Below the pieces are notes generated by a model, which searched no databases, had not been told where the DNA came from, and saw only the letters and a program-made list of their open reading frames with translations. From positions 31,505,540 through 31,569,539 of the forward strand of contig OX463839.1 in assembly GCA_949825065.1 (NCBI GenBank): a DNA stretch of 64,000 bases, given 5' to 3'. Origin of the DNA: Odontocerum albicorne (lineage: Eukaryota > Arthropoda > Insecta > Trichoptera > Odontoceridae). Positions 31,267-43,330 of the stretch are shown here, one piece after another (the first letter of the stretch is position 1; the number at the start of each line of letters is the position of its first letter). The position numbers and the translations under genes were made by a program.

Positions 31267-32215
31267 CGAGGCGTATCCAGAATGTAAGTGTACTGAGGCT
31301 CTCACGACCGGATGGATTTTATTTTCGACATGTTGGCTACACTTCCGTGTAGCCTGACCCTTCCCCTCCGCAACGAGACCGGTTCGAGGTCAGTACGTTC
31401 AGAAGTGTCGACGCGACAACACGTTTCGTGAAAAATGTAAATCCAATCTCCCGCCAAGTGCGAAATACGCGGCGTCATCCGTTATCTCGTTTGGAAGGGA
31501 AACCTCCGGTTGAGGTTTATAATGAGGTGAAAACTGCATATGGTGATAAAGCTATGAATCGTACGAGTGTGTACAAGTGGTGTCGCGAGTTTAAAAACGC
31601 TCGTACGTCTGTGCGTGATGATCAGAGGAGCGGAAGACCTTCAATTGTGACTGACGAAATTGTTTTGGGACTGTCAAGGCATAATTTTAATTGAATATAT
31701 GCCTCAAGGGGAGACCATCAACTCTGCAAGATACTGTGAGACCCTAAAAAAATTGCGGAGGGCGATTCAGAACAAGAGGAGAGGCATGCTGACAAAGGGA
31801 GTCTGCCTGCTGCACGACAATACCAGACCACACACGGCCAACGCCACGAAGGAACTGCTCGCCTCGTTTAAATGGGATGTCCTGAACCATCCCGCGCATT
31901 CCCCTGACCTAGCACCTTCAGATCACTATCTCTTTACCTCCCTGAAGCTGCACATGTGTGGAAAAGGTTTTCAACCGACGAGGAGGTAAAGGAGGAGGTG
32001 GAGAAGTGGACGGAGGGGTTGGCGGGAAACTACTTCGAGGAAGGCATCAAAAAGTTGATACCCCGCTTCACCACCTGCATTGAGAGGAATGGCGACTATA
32101 GTATGTCGAAAAATAGCTTACATATGTACTACGGTAACCACGTAATTTTTTTGTTTAAATAAAAAAAATTGTAATCTACAAAAATTCAGTACACTTACTT
32201 TCTGGACTTACCTAG
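31267..32215 (+). mobile_element. Mariner-like element with internal deletion (949 bp)
   Basis: Terminal repeats CGAGGCGTATCCAGAATGTA at the left and, on the minus strand, CTAGGTAAGTCCAGAAAGTA at the right, followed in both by AGTGTACTG. TA at 31265-31266 and 32216-32217. Contains transposase N- and C-terminal parts but lacks about a third of the gene. Its terminal sequence sets it apart from every other mariner here. Confidence 0.88.
31428..32150 (+). pseudogene. Mariner-type transposase with catalytic core partly deleted
   Basis: The N-terminal part gives VEVYNEVKTAYGDKAMNRTS, VYKWCREFKNART and RSGRPSIVTDEIV, then jumps directly to GLSRHN / WDCQGIILIEYMP. The segment holding the second helix-turn-helix and the first catalytic Asp (TGDE) is missing. 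The rest has HDNTRPHT (Asp 2), SPDLAPSDHYLF (Asp 3), then a frameshift near 31975 into KRFSTDEEVKEEVEKW and LIPRFTTCIERNGDY. No ATG is visible at the expected start, where the frame opens with GTG. Not functional. Confidence 0.88.
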
Positions 32216-32217
32216 TA

Positions 32218-33075
<858 letters not shown>

Positions 33076-33224
33076 CGTGGTATTTGAAAATTATTTCCGC
33101 TTTAAACTTGCATAACTGTGATAAGACATGCTATCTATTATTTTTTTTATATAATTTCTATAATTTGTCTTATTTTGTTACTGATAGTGGACATATAGAT
33201 AATTACTCTAAAATGTGTTTTAAT

Positions 33225-33670
33225 TAGTAACGAGTATGGATGTGAAGCTTGAACTTGGCACAAGAAGGGTAATAGTAAGATTAATGCTATGAAAATGCGT
33301 GGACTAAGAAAAATATGTGAATTGTCAATGTATGAAAGCAAATGGAATAAAGACATCAGAAATAAACGCAAGAATAAAAAATATATTATGACAAACATAA
33401 AGAATGGAGCTTTAAGATGGTTTGGACTTGTGGAGAGAATGAATGGCTTAGCGAGTATACAAGTGAGAAGTGTAAGGTGTGCGTGGAAGAGGCAGACCGA
33501 GGAAATCGTAGCTGGGTCAAGTGGACAAAATTTTGAAAGAAGGTTAATTGAGAAGTATGAGAATAATGATTGTGCATGACGAGATATATGAATGTGGAGG
33601 AGGCGAAAGTTGTGTGTTTGGATAGAATTTTTTGAAGATCTGTTATGTCTTCCTACTCCGCAAAAGACAC
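33225..33670 (+). mobile_element. RTE-like LINE fragment (family A)
   Basis: The plus strand reads INAMKMRGLRKICELSMYES, then GALRWFGLVERMN, a degraded GRPRK stretch, and the conserved tail ending in VCLDR-like codons and a CTCCGCAAAAGAC end. Stops and shifts throughout. Confidence 0.72.
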
Positions 33671-34069
33671 GTGTATATGTTATGTATGTTTCAATAAATT
33701 AGTTTTTACGTTGCTTGCTAATTTTTCTTTTATTTTCATCTTTTATCTTCTCTTGAATAATGGTCGTGAACTCCTATATATGAAAGAGTATACGCCAGTG
33801 TCAAGTGATTCATCTTTTATCAATAACTATAAAGCAATATAGGTTGATGCGTGCCCGCCCATCTGTTATGTTTTTATAGAGCATATATTCGTTGGCATCG
33901 AAAATGTTTTTGTTACGTATAATTTATAAGAGATAAGATAAGGAACACAGACTTATTTCATGATAAATACAGCTTTCCGTCGTATCCATCAAGGGATTAC
34001 TGATGTTCACTATATTGTTTTGTTCTAAACGTGTTGAAAATATTTATCCGAATTCTCAAATATGATATG
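33671..34069. other. Intergenic, no gene seen
   Basis: AT-rich, no supported feature. Confidence 0.5.
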
Positions 34070-34720
34070 TAGGGTGGCCCATCAGTTGCTCTCCAGTTTC
34101 AAACATTCATATTTTTACGTTTTATTATTTAAAAAAAAACAGATAATCTAAAAGGCACCCTTAAGTTTTATTATGAAGAATTTAATGAGAAATGAACGAA
34201 TATGGTTAAACTTTATTTCGCAAATTAGGAGTTAATCATTCGAACACAACATACATATCGACATCATTTTTACTGATGGTAAGACCAGCAAGATCGACGA
34301 ACAAGACATTAATTTCACGTTTTCGACAGCAAGGATCAGTAGTTGACTTGCATCGAGCCGGAAGACCGCGCACTATCCGCACTTATAAGAATATTAAAAA
34401 GGTACAAGATAGTGCTGCGAATAATCAAACAGCTTCAACCAGGGGACGTTTAGCTCAACTCGGAATGTCTTGAACGTCACTGCAACAAATCTTAAGAAGC
34501 GATTTGCACATCATTACGTATAAAATTCAATCGGTGCTAGAACGAAAACCACAAGATCTGCAACGCCTTGAATAGGACCATTGAAGCGCAATTTATGGGC
34601 CATCATGTATTGGTTCAACAGCGCGAAAAATGGTCGAAAATAACAATGCAACAAATATATGTCATTGTTAAAATATTGTTAATAATTTGAGTTATGATTA
34701 AAAAAATTATATTTATTTAT
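34070..34720 (+). mobile_element. Tc1/mariner-like fragment with left end and HTH region
   Basis: The left end TAGGGTGGCCCATCAGTTGC and CTCCAGTTTCAAACATTCAT match the right end of the element at 38590-39096. About 200 bp in, the plus strand codes for LISRFRQQGSVVDLHRAGRP, RTI and NNQTASTRGRLAQLGMS, the paired helix-turn-helix region with the GRPR hinge of Tc1/mariner-type transposases. It then hits stops and the catalytic domain is missing. The right end was not found, so the 3' limit is approximate. Confidence 0.6.
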
Positions 34721-35339
34721 TAATTCGTATATGATATATTCCTCAAAATATCCAAATTGTTAATGCAAACACATTGGAGAGAGACAATGTTGACTTCGGC
34801 CAAAGTAATCGAACCTTCGGGCTACGAACACATGGAGTGGGCAAGTAACTCACGGATGGCGAATTGTGTTGGATTAACTCAGCGCCGTTTTCGAACTGGT
34901 GATCTTCTGCTGAGAGTTTCAGCGAGTTAACCGATCAGTAAAGGGTTTCATGTTTTGAGTCAGAACATATCATGAAAAGCTGGAATCATTCCCAGTGACA
35001 ATATGAAATTTTAAACAAAACATGTTTGTTCGTAAAAACTTACTTTCAAAGAAGTGTCAGTAGTCAAAAGCTATTAAGGAACCTTGCGTTCTAGGTTTGG
35101 TTTTTGGCGTATCGCAACATTCTTCAATACATCTTGTCAGCAGTGTTCATTATTATACTGACGTTAAGCAGTCACGTGACACACATGAGAGGGGAAAAAG
35201 CGATAATAATCGTTTTCAAGGTGTCTTCGATTTTTACGCAGATAAATATTTTTCTGGACGTGAAAAATAGACGAAAGAAGCCGAGTAAATCCGAAGAATA
35301 TGTCGTATAAAAGAGTAAGAAATGTACTTATTGAGAATC
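34721..35339. other. Intergenic; contains an old repeat copy near 34783-34855
   Basis: The segment with CTTCGGCCAAAGTAATCGA and ACATGGAGTGG resembles 6905-6985. Otherwise AT-rich, no gene. Confidence 0.4.
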
Positions 35340-35700
35340 AATATAAGCTAAAAATTGACGTGTGTTAAATAGGGTGAAAAAGGGCACATGGACGTGGTTT
35401 GGACATGTTGAACGAATTGATGACGAAAAACTGACTAAACAGATTTATAATGCAATTCGTGGTAGAGGACGACCGAGAAAACTATGGTTGGACCAAGTAA
35501 ATAAAATTTTGAAAGAAGGAAAAGGAGGATTAATGAAAACAGAAGGAACTCTATGAGAATATGTATGAATATGGCGAAAGCAGAAGGGAATGTGTCGCGA
35601 TAAGAAAGTTTGGCGCTCTATCTTGTCTGCCTGTCCCAAATGGGAAATACCGTTATGGTATAAATGTAAATATTTTAATGCCATTCATTCCACCCACTCT
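35340..35700 (+). mobile_element. RTE-like LINE fragment (family A), best tail
   Basis: The plus strand reads GTWTWFGHVERIDDEKLTKQ, then IYNAIRGRGRPRKLWLDQVN, then KILKEGKGG, then after a shift MCRDKKVWRSILSACP. This is the clearest copy of the family's terminal block. Only the last ~110 codons plus tail remain. Confidence 0.82.
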
Positions 35701-36199
35701 TGGTTAATCTTACAACATCGCCAAAGATGGTTTAAGTGTTTACATTGTCTGGATGTGATTGCGGCACGTTGTCAGTTTTCATAACAGATTTTTTCACGTA
35801 TGTTTCACACCTCCGGCCTTGCATCGTTCAACTATTGCTGAAAACATGTTTTCGCAGTACAGTGTAAACAGGCTGGCCGCGAATACGGGAAGATCATTCG
35901 GTCGAATATTTTCTTTGTGTCAAGGACGCACGCCTTGATATATATATCCACTGTCAGATGATAACTAGGTTGGACTATTCTATACTGGGTCTAGAAATAG
36001 AAAATGACGGAAAACTGTGGTAATTTTCGTTAAAAACGTTTATACTTCTGGATGCGATAGCCTATCCCTCGTGATCGAGTATGGTTATCAACCATCCCAT
36101 GGATGGAAGACGCCTGCGCGTGTATTGGTTAATTGTATGTTAGCTGTTGTACTTCGGCAAGCACACAGTCTTCGCGGATCAAACCCAAAGTTCCGATGG

Positions 36200-36420
36200 C
36201 AATGAGATTTAACTTCCGAATCGATCAGCAGGTTTTAATCTACCGCAGCCTTTCGTCAGGCACAGTTTTATGTATCGCAATTTTGAGTGACGCAATACAA
36301 ATTTATGATAAACAGAATATACGCTACAGACAAATGTAAATTCAGACGTAAAATGGTCTAAAGTATCCGTCAGAATCGAACCTACATGCGAGTACTTGAG
36401 GAATAACATGTCAGTTAGCC
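36200..36420 (-). mobile_element. tRNA-like SINE candidate
   Basis: On the minus strand GGCTAACTGACATG (A-box-like) and GTAGGTTCGATTCTGACGG (B box) lie about 35 bp apart, followed by an unremarkable body. No second copy in the window, so the limits are uncertain. The 300 bp before it (35900-36200) has mixed composition and no gene. Confidence 0.45.
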
Positions 36421-36924
36421 TTTAATTGATTTTATTGTTTTACTTACTTCATTGTATATTTGTTTTATCTTTATTTGATGAACACTTTTAGGGAATCAAT
36501 CAATAAATACACAACAAAGTAGTTTAAACAACACCAACGAATAAAATTCCAATTCCCAGTGTCATGTTAGGCTCAACTCAGTTATAATAACTGGTTAGTG
36601 GAAATGCTATGTAGATGGAGAAAAATAACACTTATAATTCCGCCACTTCGACCACCATCATTCTCATTCTAGACCCTCACGGCGTCGTGCAAACTTATTG
36701 CTTAAGTTTATTTTATATTTATAAAAAATATATATGTATGTATTACGAGTATATGTGTGTAAACTGAAAAAAATAGCAAAGCAGACTACGTTACTGTGGA
36801 AAACGTGTATTAGTTTTATTGAAGAAAAAAAAACTTATATAATTTAATTGTCAACAGAATAATACCATATATTATTAATAAGATGTCAGACATTATTATA
36901 TTGGATATTATTAGTTAAACTCAA

Positions 36925-36990
36925 ATTTACTAGTGTGTGAGTGCGCGCGTGTGTAGGTGTAGGTGTGTGTGGGTGTGAGTGTATGTGTTT
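36925..36990. repeat. GT-rich simple repeat
   Basis: Imperfect (GT)n/(GTGTAG)n tract, e.g. GTAGGTGTGTGTGGGTGTGA. Confidence 0.85.
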
Positions 36991-37019
36991 GTATATTCGT
37001 TCCGAACAGTATTAATATC

Positions 37020-37510
37020 TGCTAAAATGATGGGCCTCAACAGTATTTAGTCCCAACTTTAATAATGGGGGTGAAACGTGGACGTGTAAAATGACTAAAA
37101 GATGCCGAATAAATGTTGTACAAAAGTGTGCACTTAGAAGAATGCATGAGAGACAATATATGGCGGAATGCGAGATGAAGTGATTAGGGATGAATGTATA
37201 CTTAAGACTGGTGTATTAACTAAGATGGAGAAGAGCGTTCTGAGTTTGGGCATGAAGAACGAATAAATAAAAGAACAAATATGGTGCAAGTGTGAGTGAA
37301 AGGCGTGGTCAAGGAAGACCAAAAAATGTGTGGTTGGATCAAGTGAATGAATTTTTAAAAGAAGGAAATGTAAAAGTCAGGAAAATCGTAGAAGTTGTAT
37401 GAGAAGGTGTATGGATGTAGATGAGACGAAATATGTGCCCCGCGATAATTGAGTCTGGTGTTGTGTCCTCTTAACCTTACTCGACAAAGAAACAACGTGA
37501 TGTTTTGGAT
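37020..37510 (+). mobile_element. RTE-like LINE fragment (family A)
   Basis: Plus strand: codons for PTLIMGVKRG-like, then a degraded GLRRMHE region, EGRGQGRPKNVWLDQVNEFL-like text at 37300-37360 and the 3' tail reaching CGACAAAGAAACAACGTGAT. Frame is broken repeatedly. A minus-strand open stretch here is a shadow. Confidence 0.72.
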
Positions 37511-38587
37511 GGATGGACGGACTCAGTAAGCCTAAGTAACAACGTTAGATATGAGTTATTTTATGTAGCGGTGTCACAGTTAACAACGTTAACATACGAG
37601 TATATCTAAGACAACAGGCAACGTACGAGTAGATGACGACGGTCCTTGTGGCGTTTTTCCTTTTTTCATTGTGAACTATTTTTTTCGATTAATATTTTAA
37701 GCATTATTACCATTGACAGTGGCAGTAACACGGTATGTTTTAATTAATATTTTTAAGTTATTGGGAAAAAAATCTTGGTAAATAATTACATTATACGTAT
37801 TTTTAATAACTGAGAAATAAATTGCGCTTAATGCTAATTAATGAAAATTTTCTGCTACTTCCTGGACAGAAAACGGTCATGGATTCGTATCCCACCTGCA
37901 GAAATACTTATTCTATAAAACTTTCGGTTTGTGTTAGAAAAAATAATATATATGATTCAGGTCAAAACATATGAACATATACTCGTACAATATATATATA
38001 CGAGTATATTTATATTAGTAAAAGCAATATTTATTTTTCGAAATATATGCAGATACGGGGAAGTACAAGTATCTATGCCGCAGGCATCACCATTTTTTTG
38101 TAATATTGAAAATGTGTTAATAAGAGTGGGTTCGATTTCCGAGAATGCCTTTGATGAGAGCCTGCTCTTTAAACGATGCTTTATAAATTGTCCTTTTACT
38201 TTTATGATGTTGATTTTCAAAGTCTGATTTGTCCATAGAGTAATTAATATACATACCACCTTGCTCTGAATTCCATCAAACCCCCCCCCCCCCCACCAGT
38301 TTAAGTAACAGTGTATTAAATACTTTGATTTACGTATATACGTTTAAGTTCATGAGCTTTATAAATGACACATGGCTTACAAAGTCATAAATAGGATAAT
38401 TATTTTCCAATAATATAATATATTGACATTGATAATATAGTTAACAGTATGCGGTAGCTTACATAAACCTCAGACTGTTTGTCACGGTGATATTTAAATT
38501 TGCACTTTGTTATCTTGGTGACGTGTTACTAGCGTGATAAAATGCGATATCGTTTCTCGTAAAAAATAAATGATAATTTAGTTTTTA
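37511..38587. other. Intergenic, no gene seen
   Basis: AT-rich, with a 14-base C run at 38281-38294. A B-box-like GGATTCGTATCCC occurs near 37880 but without a credible A box. TACTCGTA/TACGAGTA near 37602, 37625, 37982 and 38001. Confidence 0.45.
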
Positions 38588-38589
38588 TA

Positions 38590-39096
38590 TGGGGTGGGCT
38601 ACAAGTCGCGCTCGAATGCTCCTATTACAAGCGTTATTGTGGATCTTGTGACTTCAATTCTTACACCAACTGAATTTAATGCGGAAAGAGATGTAAATCG
38701 CTACTTAAGATTCGTAGCAGTATTTGAGCTGAACATCGTCTGGTTAATGTTGCTTGATAGCAATACTCTCTTGTACCCTTTGAATATTCTCATTTGTACC
38801 GATAGAACTCGGCTCAAAGCATATCAACTACACTAATCCCTGCTGTCGATAACGTGCAATTAATATCTTAATCGTTGATTTTGCTGAACAATGTCCACCA
38901 GTAAAATTGTCGATATGCGCTTCGTATTTTAATAATCGACTTAATTTGTGAAATGAAATTCGACCACTTTCGCTCGATTCTCTGTTATGAAATTCTCCAA
39001 AATAAAAATTAACGATAGATTTTAAATTATGTGGAAAAAGTCTAACTAAAAAATATGAATGTTTAAAACTGGAGCGCGTCTGATGGGCCCACCCTA
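38590..39096 (-). mobile_element. Non-autonomous Tc1/mariner-like element (507 bp), sister of the 34070 fragment
   Basis: Ends are TGGGGTGGGCTACAAGTCGC at the left and, on the minus strand, TAGGGTGGGCCCATCAGACG at the right, with TA at 38588-38589 and 39097-39098. Read on the minus strand, the first part keeps a decayed HTH region (KSTIKILIARYRQQGLV, then NENIQRVQESIAIKQH) that lines up with LISRFRQQGSVV and KNIKKVQDSAANNQT of the 34070 fragment. No catalytic domain. Confidence 0.72.
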
Positions 39097-39429
39097 TACG
39101 AGCATGTTAAATGTTTTCAAAACATTTTCTGTTTTGACTCGAAGATGCGATATACTCCCAAGTCGTAAACAGTGTTTTAATATTATATCCCTAGTTAAAA
39201 ACATTTGCGTTTATAAAATACAAGAATTTAATGTAAATTTTACCCCTAACTGCACATAAAAATAATTTAATTGGAATACATCTTTCGTAGAAAATAACCA
39301 AGTACTCGTACAATAAATATAAAAAGTCCTATATGAAGCTAATCGAGAATATCGATAAATACGCGTCGTCGCTAATTATTTTTGATGATATTTTCAAACC
39401 AGTTGATAAAATGATCAAATAAATTAGGT

Positions 39430-40255
39430 AAGCCGAAGGATCTTCTTGAGTCTTCGTTCTCTTAAAATATTGCAAAGATTCCTGCCTACTAAAACCAAAA
39501 TTTTACTCGTACAATCTCTGCTCTTCCCGATTCTGGACTATGCGGATGTCTGTTGCTTGGATGTTACGGAGGAACATCTGGACAAATTACAGCGTCTTCA
39601 AAATGTGTGTCTAAGATTTATGTTCAACCTACGAAAGTACGATCATATAACTTCATACCAGAAGGCATTGAACTGGTTGAATGTTAGAAATAGACGCCAA
39701 ATTCACATACTGTCTCTATTGTATAATATCCTTAACTGTCCCGCCGCCCCCTCTTATCTCGCCGAAAATGTCAGCGTCTTTCCAATCATGGATTAGCGCT
39801 ACGCTCAAACAGAGATTGTCTATTGGCCTTTCCAGTTCACCGCTCCTCTTTTTTTACGTCGTCCTTGACTGTCCATGCAGTGAGACTCTGGAATCAGTTA
39901 CAAACCAATATAAGACTCGCTCCGTCTTTGGCATGCTTTAAGAAGCAACTGAAAAAACTCTTAATTTCTAGTCAGTAAAATAAGGCGTTTCATTCCTGAT
40001 TTTTATTTTCCTTTCCTTTTAATTGATGATATCTCACTTTATATGAAAAAGAATGTTCGGGTGATTGTCCGTCTTTGTGGGGCTCGTGAGCATATGCTCA
40101 CGTATGTGTTTATGGATTTCGTGGGATGGATAGTCATTTGAATGATTTATGCGACCACATAACTAGCTTCATTTACTTTTATCTGGTTGGTTGGAATAGA
40201 TTGCCGCCTGGCAATAAGCCCGCCAGATTGTATTTGCAATAAACGTGTTAAATAA
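39430..40255 (+). mobile_element. CR1/Jockey-group LINE fragment, RT C-terminus and 3' tail
   Basis: The plus strand reads SLKILQRFLPTKTKILLVQS, then LLFPILDYADVCCLDVTEEH, then LDKLQRLQNVCLRFMFNLRK, the thumb/C-terminal region of a non-LTR polymerase. A frameshift near 39790 leads to the end SSLTVHAVRLWNQLQTNIRL, APSLACFKKQLKKLLIS-stop. The 3'UTR finishes with GGTTGGTTGGAATAGATTGC, CAATAAGCCCGCCAGATTGT and an AATAAATAAAATAAAA tail. That last segment is shared with the family-2 SINEs. Confidence 0.82.
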
Positions 40256-40303
40256 ATAAAATAAAATGCTTATAATCAAGGATAAATTTCCTAACATCGT
40301 ATA

Positions 40304-41580
40304 CCAGGTCTGTAAATATGAAACCGGAATTTGCTCATAGATGGCTCTAGTTGTCAATCTAGTGACTGTCAAACCGCGTCATTGGCGCCTTTTTCTTGTG
40401 TTCACATTTATCAAAATTTTTTAACTCACAACAATACAAGTCTAATACAACTATATATGTTTTCATAGCGTTAAACATGTCTGTTTTTGTGCCTGAAAAG
40501 TACGATTTGCGGACAGCATTGATTTTCTGTTACCATTTGAAGAAAACTGCTGCAGAATCGCATCGAATGCTTGTCGAAGCTTACGGTGAGCATGCTCTTG
40601 GTAAATCACAGTGCTTTGAGTGGTTTAAAAAATTCAAAAGTGTCGACTTTGGCGTGAGAAACGAAGAACGTGGAAGACCATCGAGAAAGTTTGAAGACGC
40701 CGAATTGCAAGCATTGTTGGATGAGGATGACGCAACAACTCGCGGATCAATTAAATGTGACACGAGAAGCCGTCTTCATACGTCTGAAAGCCATGGGAAA
40801 GATCCAGAAGGTGGGAAAATGGGTTCCACATGAACTGAATGAAAGACAGCAGGAAAACCGAAAAACCAGTTGCGAAATGCTGCTCGCCAGGTACAAAAGA
40901 AAATCATTTATCCATTGAATTGTGACAGGCGATGAAAAATGGATATATTTCAAGAATCCTAAGCGTAAAAGATCATGGGTAACTCCAAGCAAACCAGCGA
41001 CATCGACTACAAGGCCAAATCGCTATGGACGGAAGACAATGCTCTGTGTTTGGTGGGATCAGAAGGGTGTTATCTATTATGAGCTGCTAAAACCTGGCGA
41101 AACCGTTAATACTGAACGCTACTGACAACAAATGATGGATTTGAACCAAGCATTGCGTGAAAATCGACCAGAATATCAAAAGAGGCAACACAAAGTGATT
41201 TTGATTAATGATAATGCTCCACCGCACACAGCAAAACCGGGCAAGGAAACGATTGAGGCGTTTAGTTGGCAAATACTTTCGCATGCAGCTTACTCACCAG
41301 ACTTGGCTCCATCCGATTACTACTTATTTGCATCGATGGGACATGCACTTGCTGAGCAGCGCTTCACTTCTTACGAAAATGTACGAAAATGGCTCGATGA
41401 TCTGTTTGCCTCAAAAGAGCAACAGTTTTTTTTGCGTGGCATCCACAAATTGCCAAAGAGATGGGAAAAATATGTAGCTAGCGATGGGCAGTACTTTGAA
41501 TAAAATATTTTTTACCATTTTCATACAATAAATGTGTGTTTTCTATAAAAAAAAAATGATTTCATATTTACAGACCTATG
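40304..41580 (+). mobile_element. Full-length mariner (1,277 bp), copy 1 of a pair
   Basis: Ends CCAGGTCTGTAAATATGAAA at the left and, on the minus strand, CATAGGTCTGTAAATATGAA at the right, with TA at 40302-40303 and 41581-41582. Very similar over its whole length to 60417-61691. One transposase, broken. Confidence 0.95.
40477..41503 (+). pseudogene. Mariner transposase (mellifera-type), 10-nt deletion and two stops
   Basis: Starts MSVFVPEKYDLRTALIFCYH at ATG 40477, ends WEKYVASDGQYFE at 41503. Compared with the copy at 60590 it lacks about 10 nt near 40740 (frameshift after LLDEDDA), has TGA where the other has CAA just before IVTGDEKW (about 40917), and TGA for CGA in ERYRQQ (about 41125). 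Asp 1 (TGDEKW) and Asp 3 (SPDLAPSDYYLF) remain. The second motif reads INDNAPPH instead of HDNA, still with Asp. Non-functional. Confidence 0.93.
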
Positions 41581-41582
41581 TA

Positions 41583-43129
41583 CATGCGTACTGCCCTATT
41601 TTTTACAGTAGTAAATCCCGATTGCTTAAAAGTAATTCAATCGATTATTCATTTAATGGTTCTTATTTGATATCTTAAACAATATAAGTATTTTGACGGC
41701 TGTAGTTGTACCCTTAGATACACGAGTTCTCTGAGGAGCTTGCTGAACTCACAACCAGGTTACACTCTCTAAATTATGTATCAATACAGTGCACGCTTGT
41801 GTGATGCATGTACGTCTCTTAAGATCTAACTGTCTGGAAGAAACCCAAATCTCGTGCGACCTCATCAAAATATTAGAGTATAAATCATCTGTGATTTAAT
41901 TGATAATATGTTCATATTTATTTCATATTTGATATAATATACTCGTATATCATCAGTAGCCTAACTTTCAATGGTAGGAAACTTTACTCGTAAGCCCTGC
42001 TGATATTTTACAAAAAAATCTATTTTTGTTTTCGTGAGAGGACTCAGAACGTATTGTTTAGGCTTAACAAAATCTATGAACGATCTTACGAGTTCAACTT
42101 TCATACACATTATTATTTATTACTTTGTTATTGCAAATTACCATATAATAAGCTGGCAATTTCGTCATCTCGATGTTATTGCACAGTAATCCATACTCGC
42201 ATTACTTGCTGACTATTAAACTGCAAAATTCCTTGCGTATTTTCCACCTTGCTATTGCTGTACCTACCCGGTAGTATACAATTCCATGAATAATGATGAC
42301 CAAAGATGGAATTATATGTCGTTATCGTAAAATTGTCTGCAAGTTTAAATGTGTTTATCTCTGCCATTAGCTATACTTACAATTTGTCATTAATGCGATT
42401 AAATTAATATTCTTAAATTAGTGGAAAAGAAAACGATGTGTTAAAAATATGAAATACTGGGTCTCTAAATGAATCTTCTAATAAATTCAAGTCAACTATT
42501 TTAAGCGTACTAAGATTTTATGATTTAAACAAGAGTTGAATTCAACAGTTTACTTGGGTTTTTACAAATAAAAACTCATCATTTTCACTGCAATGTTCTT
42601 ATTCGAAACATACCACTTTTAAATAAAACGTTTAATATCCATTTGAACGCTACAATAAAATCACACCAAAGAAAATGGCCCAAAATATGAATAAATTCAA
42701 ACGAAGGTTTGCGTGAAAAAAGAAACTGATCTAACGAATCAAGTCTTTAAAAACTCCAATTGTGATGAACAGATATTTTTTTTCTTGAATAACGTTTGTT
42801 TTTTATATATCCACGATTGTTTTCTTAGAGATTATCTACTTAGTTTGCATTTTATTTTAGTTTGTCAGGTGTGTATTCTTATTTTATCCACTTGTTATGT
42901 GTCCCTGTGAACTGAAGATTCATAACAACAAATATAATGAAATTCACATTTCGATGCCAATAATTATACTGATAATATGCACTTAATAAACATCTTGGAC
43001 TGTAAGTAGCAAGCGAAATATTATTAAATAAGAATTATTTGAGATCTTTTTATAACCACGTGTTTATGCTAAGTATTGAGTTGCCCGGAAAGCTTTAAAT
43101 TTTAAGTCAAATCCAAACGCGAATACTCG
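41583..43129. other. AT-rich intergenic, no gene seen
   Basis: No supported feature. A minus-strand open stretch of 63 codons at 42176-42367 has no recognisable motif. TACTCGTA near 41941 and 41985. Confidence 0.45.
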
Positions 43130-43330
43130 TGGACTGTGGTTTTCGATATCTTATGTCAAGGAACGCTGCTTATTTAGCCTTGATTTGGCCGTGGACAACA
43201 ACTTCAAGTTGTCGCATCACCATTAAGGGGGTTTAAACCACATTTGACACACTTACTCCACTTACTTCATCGTCGCCATACACTACATTTTTTTGTGTCG
43301 CATTTTTCCTTTGCGTTAGTAAAAAGCATC
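43130..43330 (-). mobile_element. Degraded mariner N-terminal fragment
   Basis: On the minus strand a stretch with NATQKNVVYGDDE-like codons (mariner HTH pattern ATQTAKNIC-VYGDD) continues for about 150 bp. It aligns base by base with the plus strand of 54775-54960 (shared GCGACACAAA and GTAGTGTATG). Only the DNA-binding part, with stops. Confidence 0.5.

Noticed and set aside
37880..37900. B-box-like sequence
   Set aside because: No A box at proper distance and no repeat copy.
42176..42367. 63-codon minus-strand frame
   Set aside because: No motif and no exon signals.
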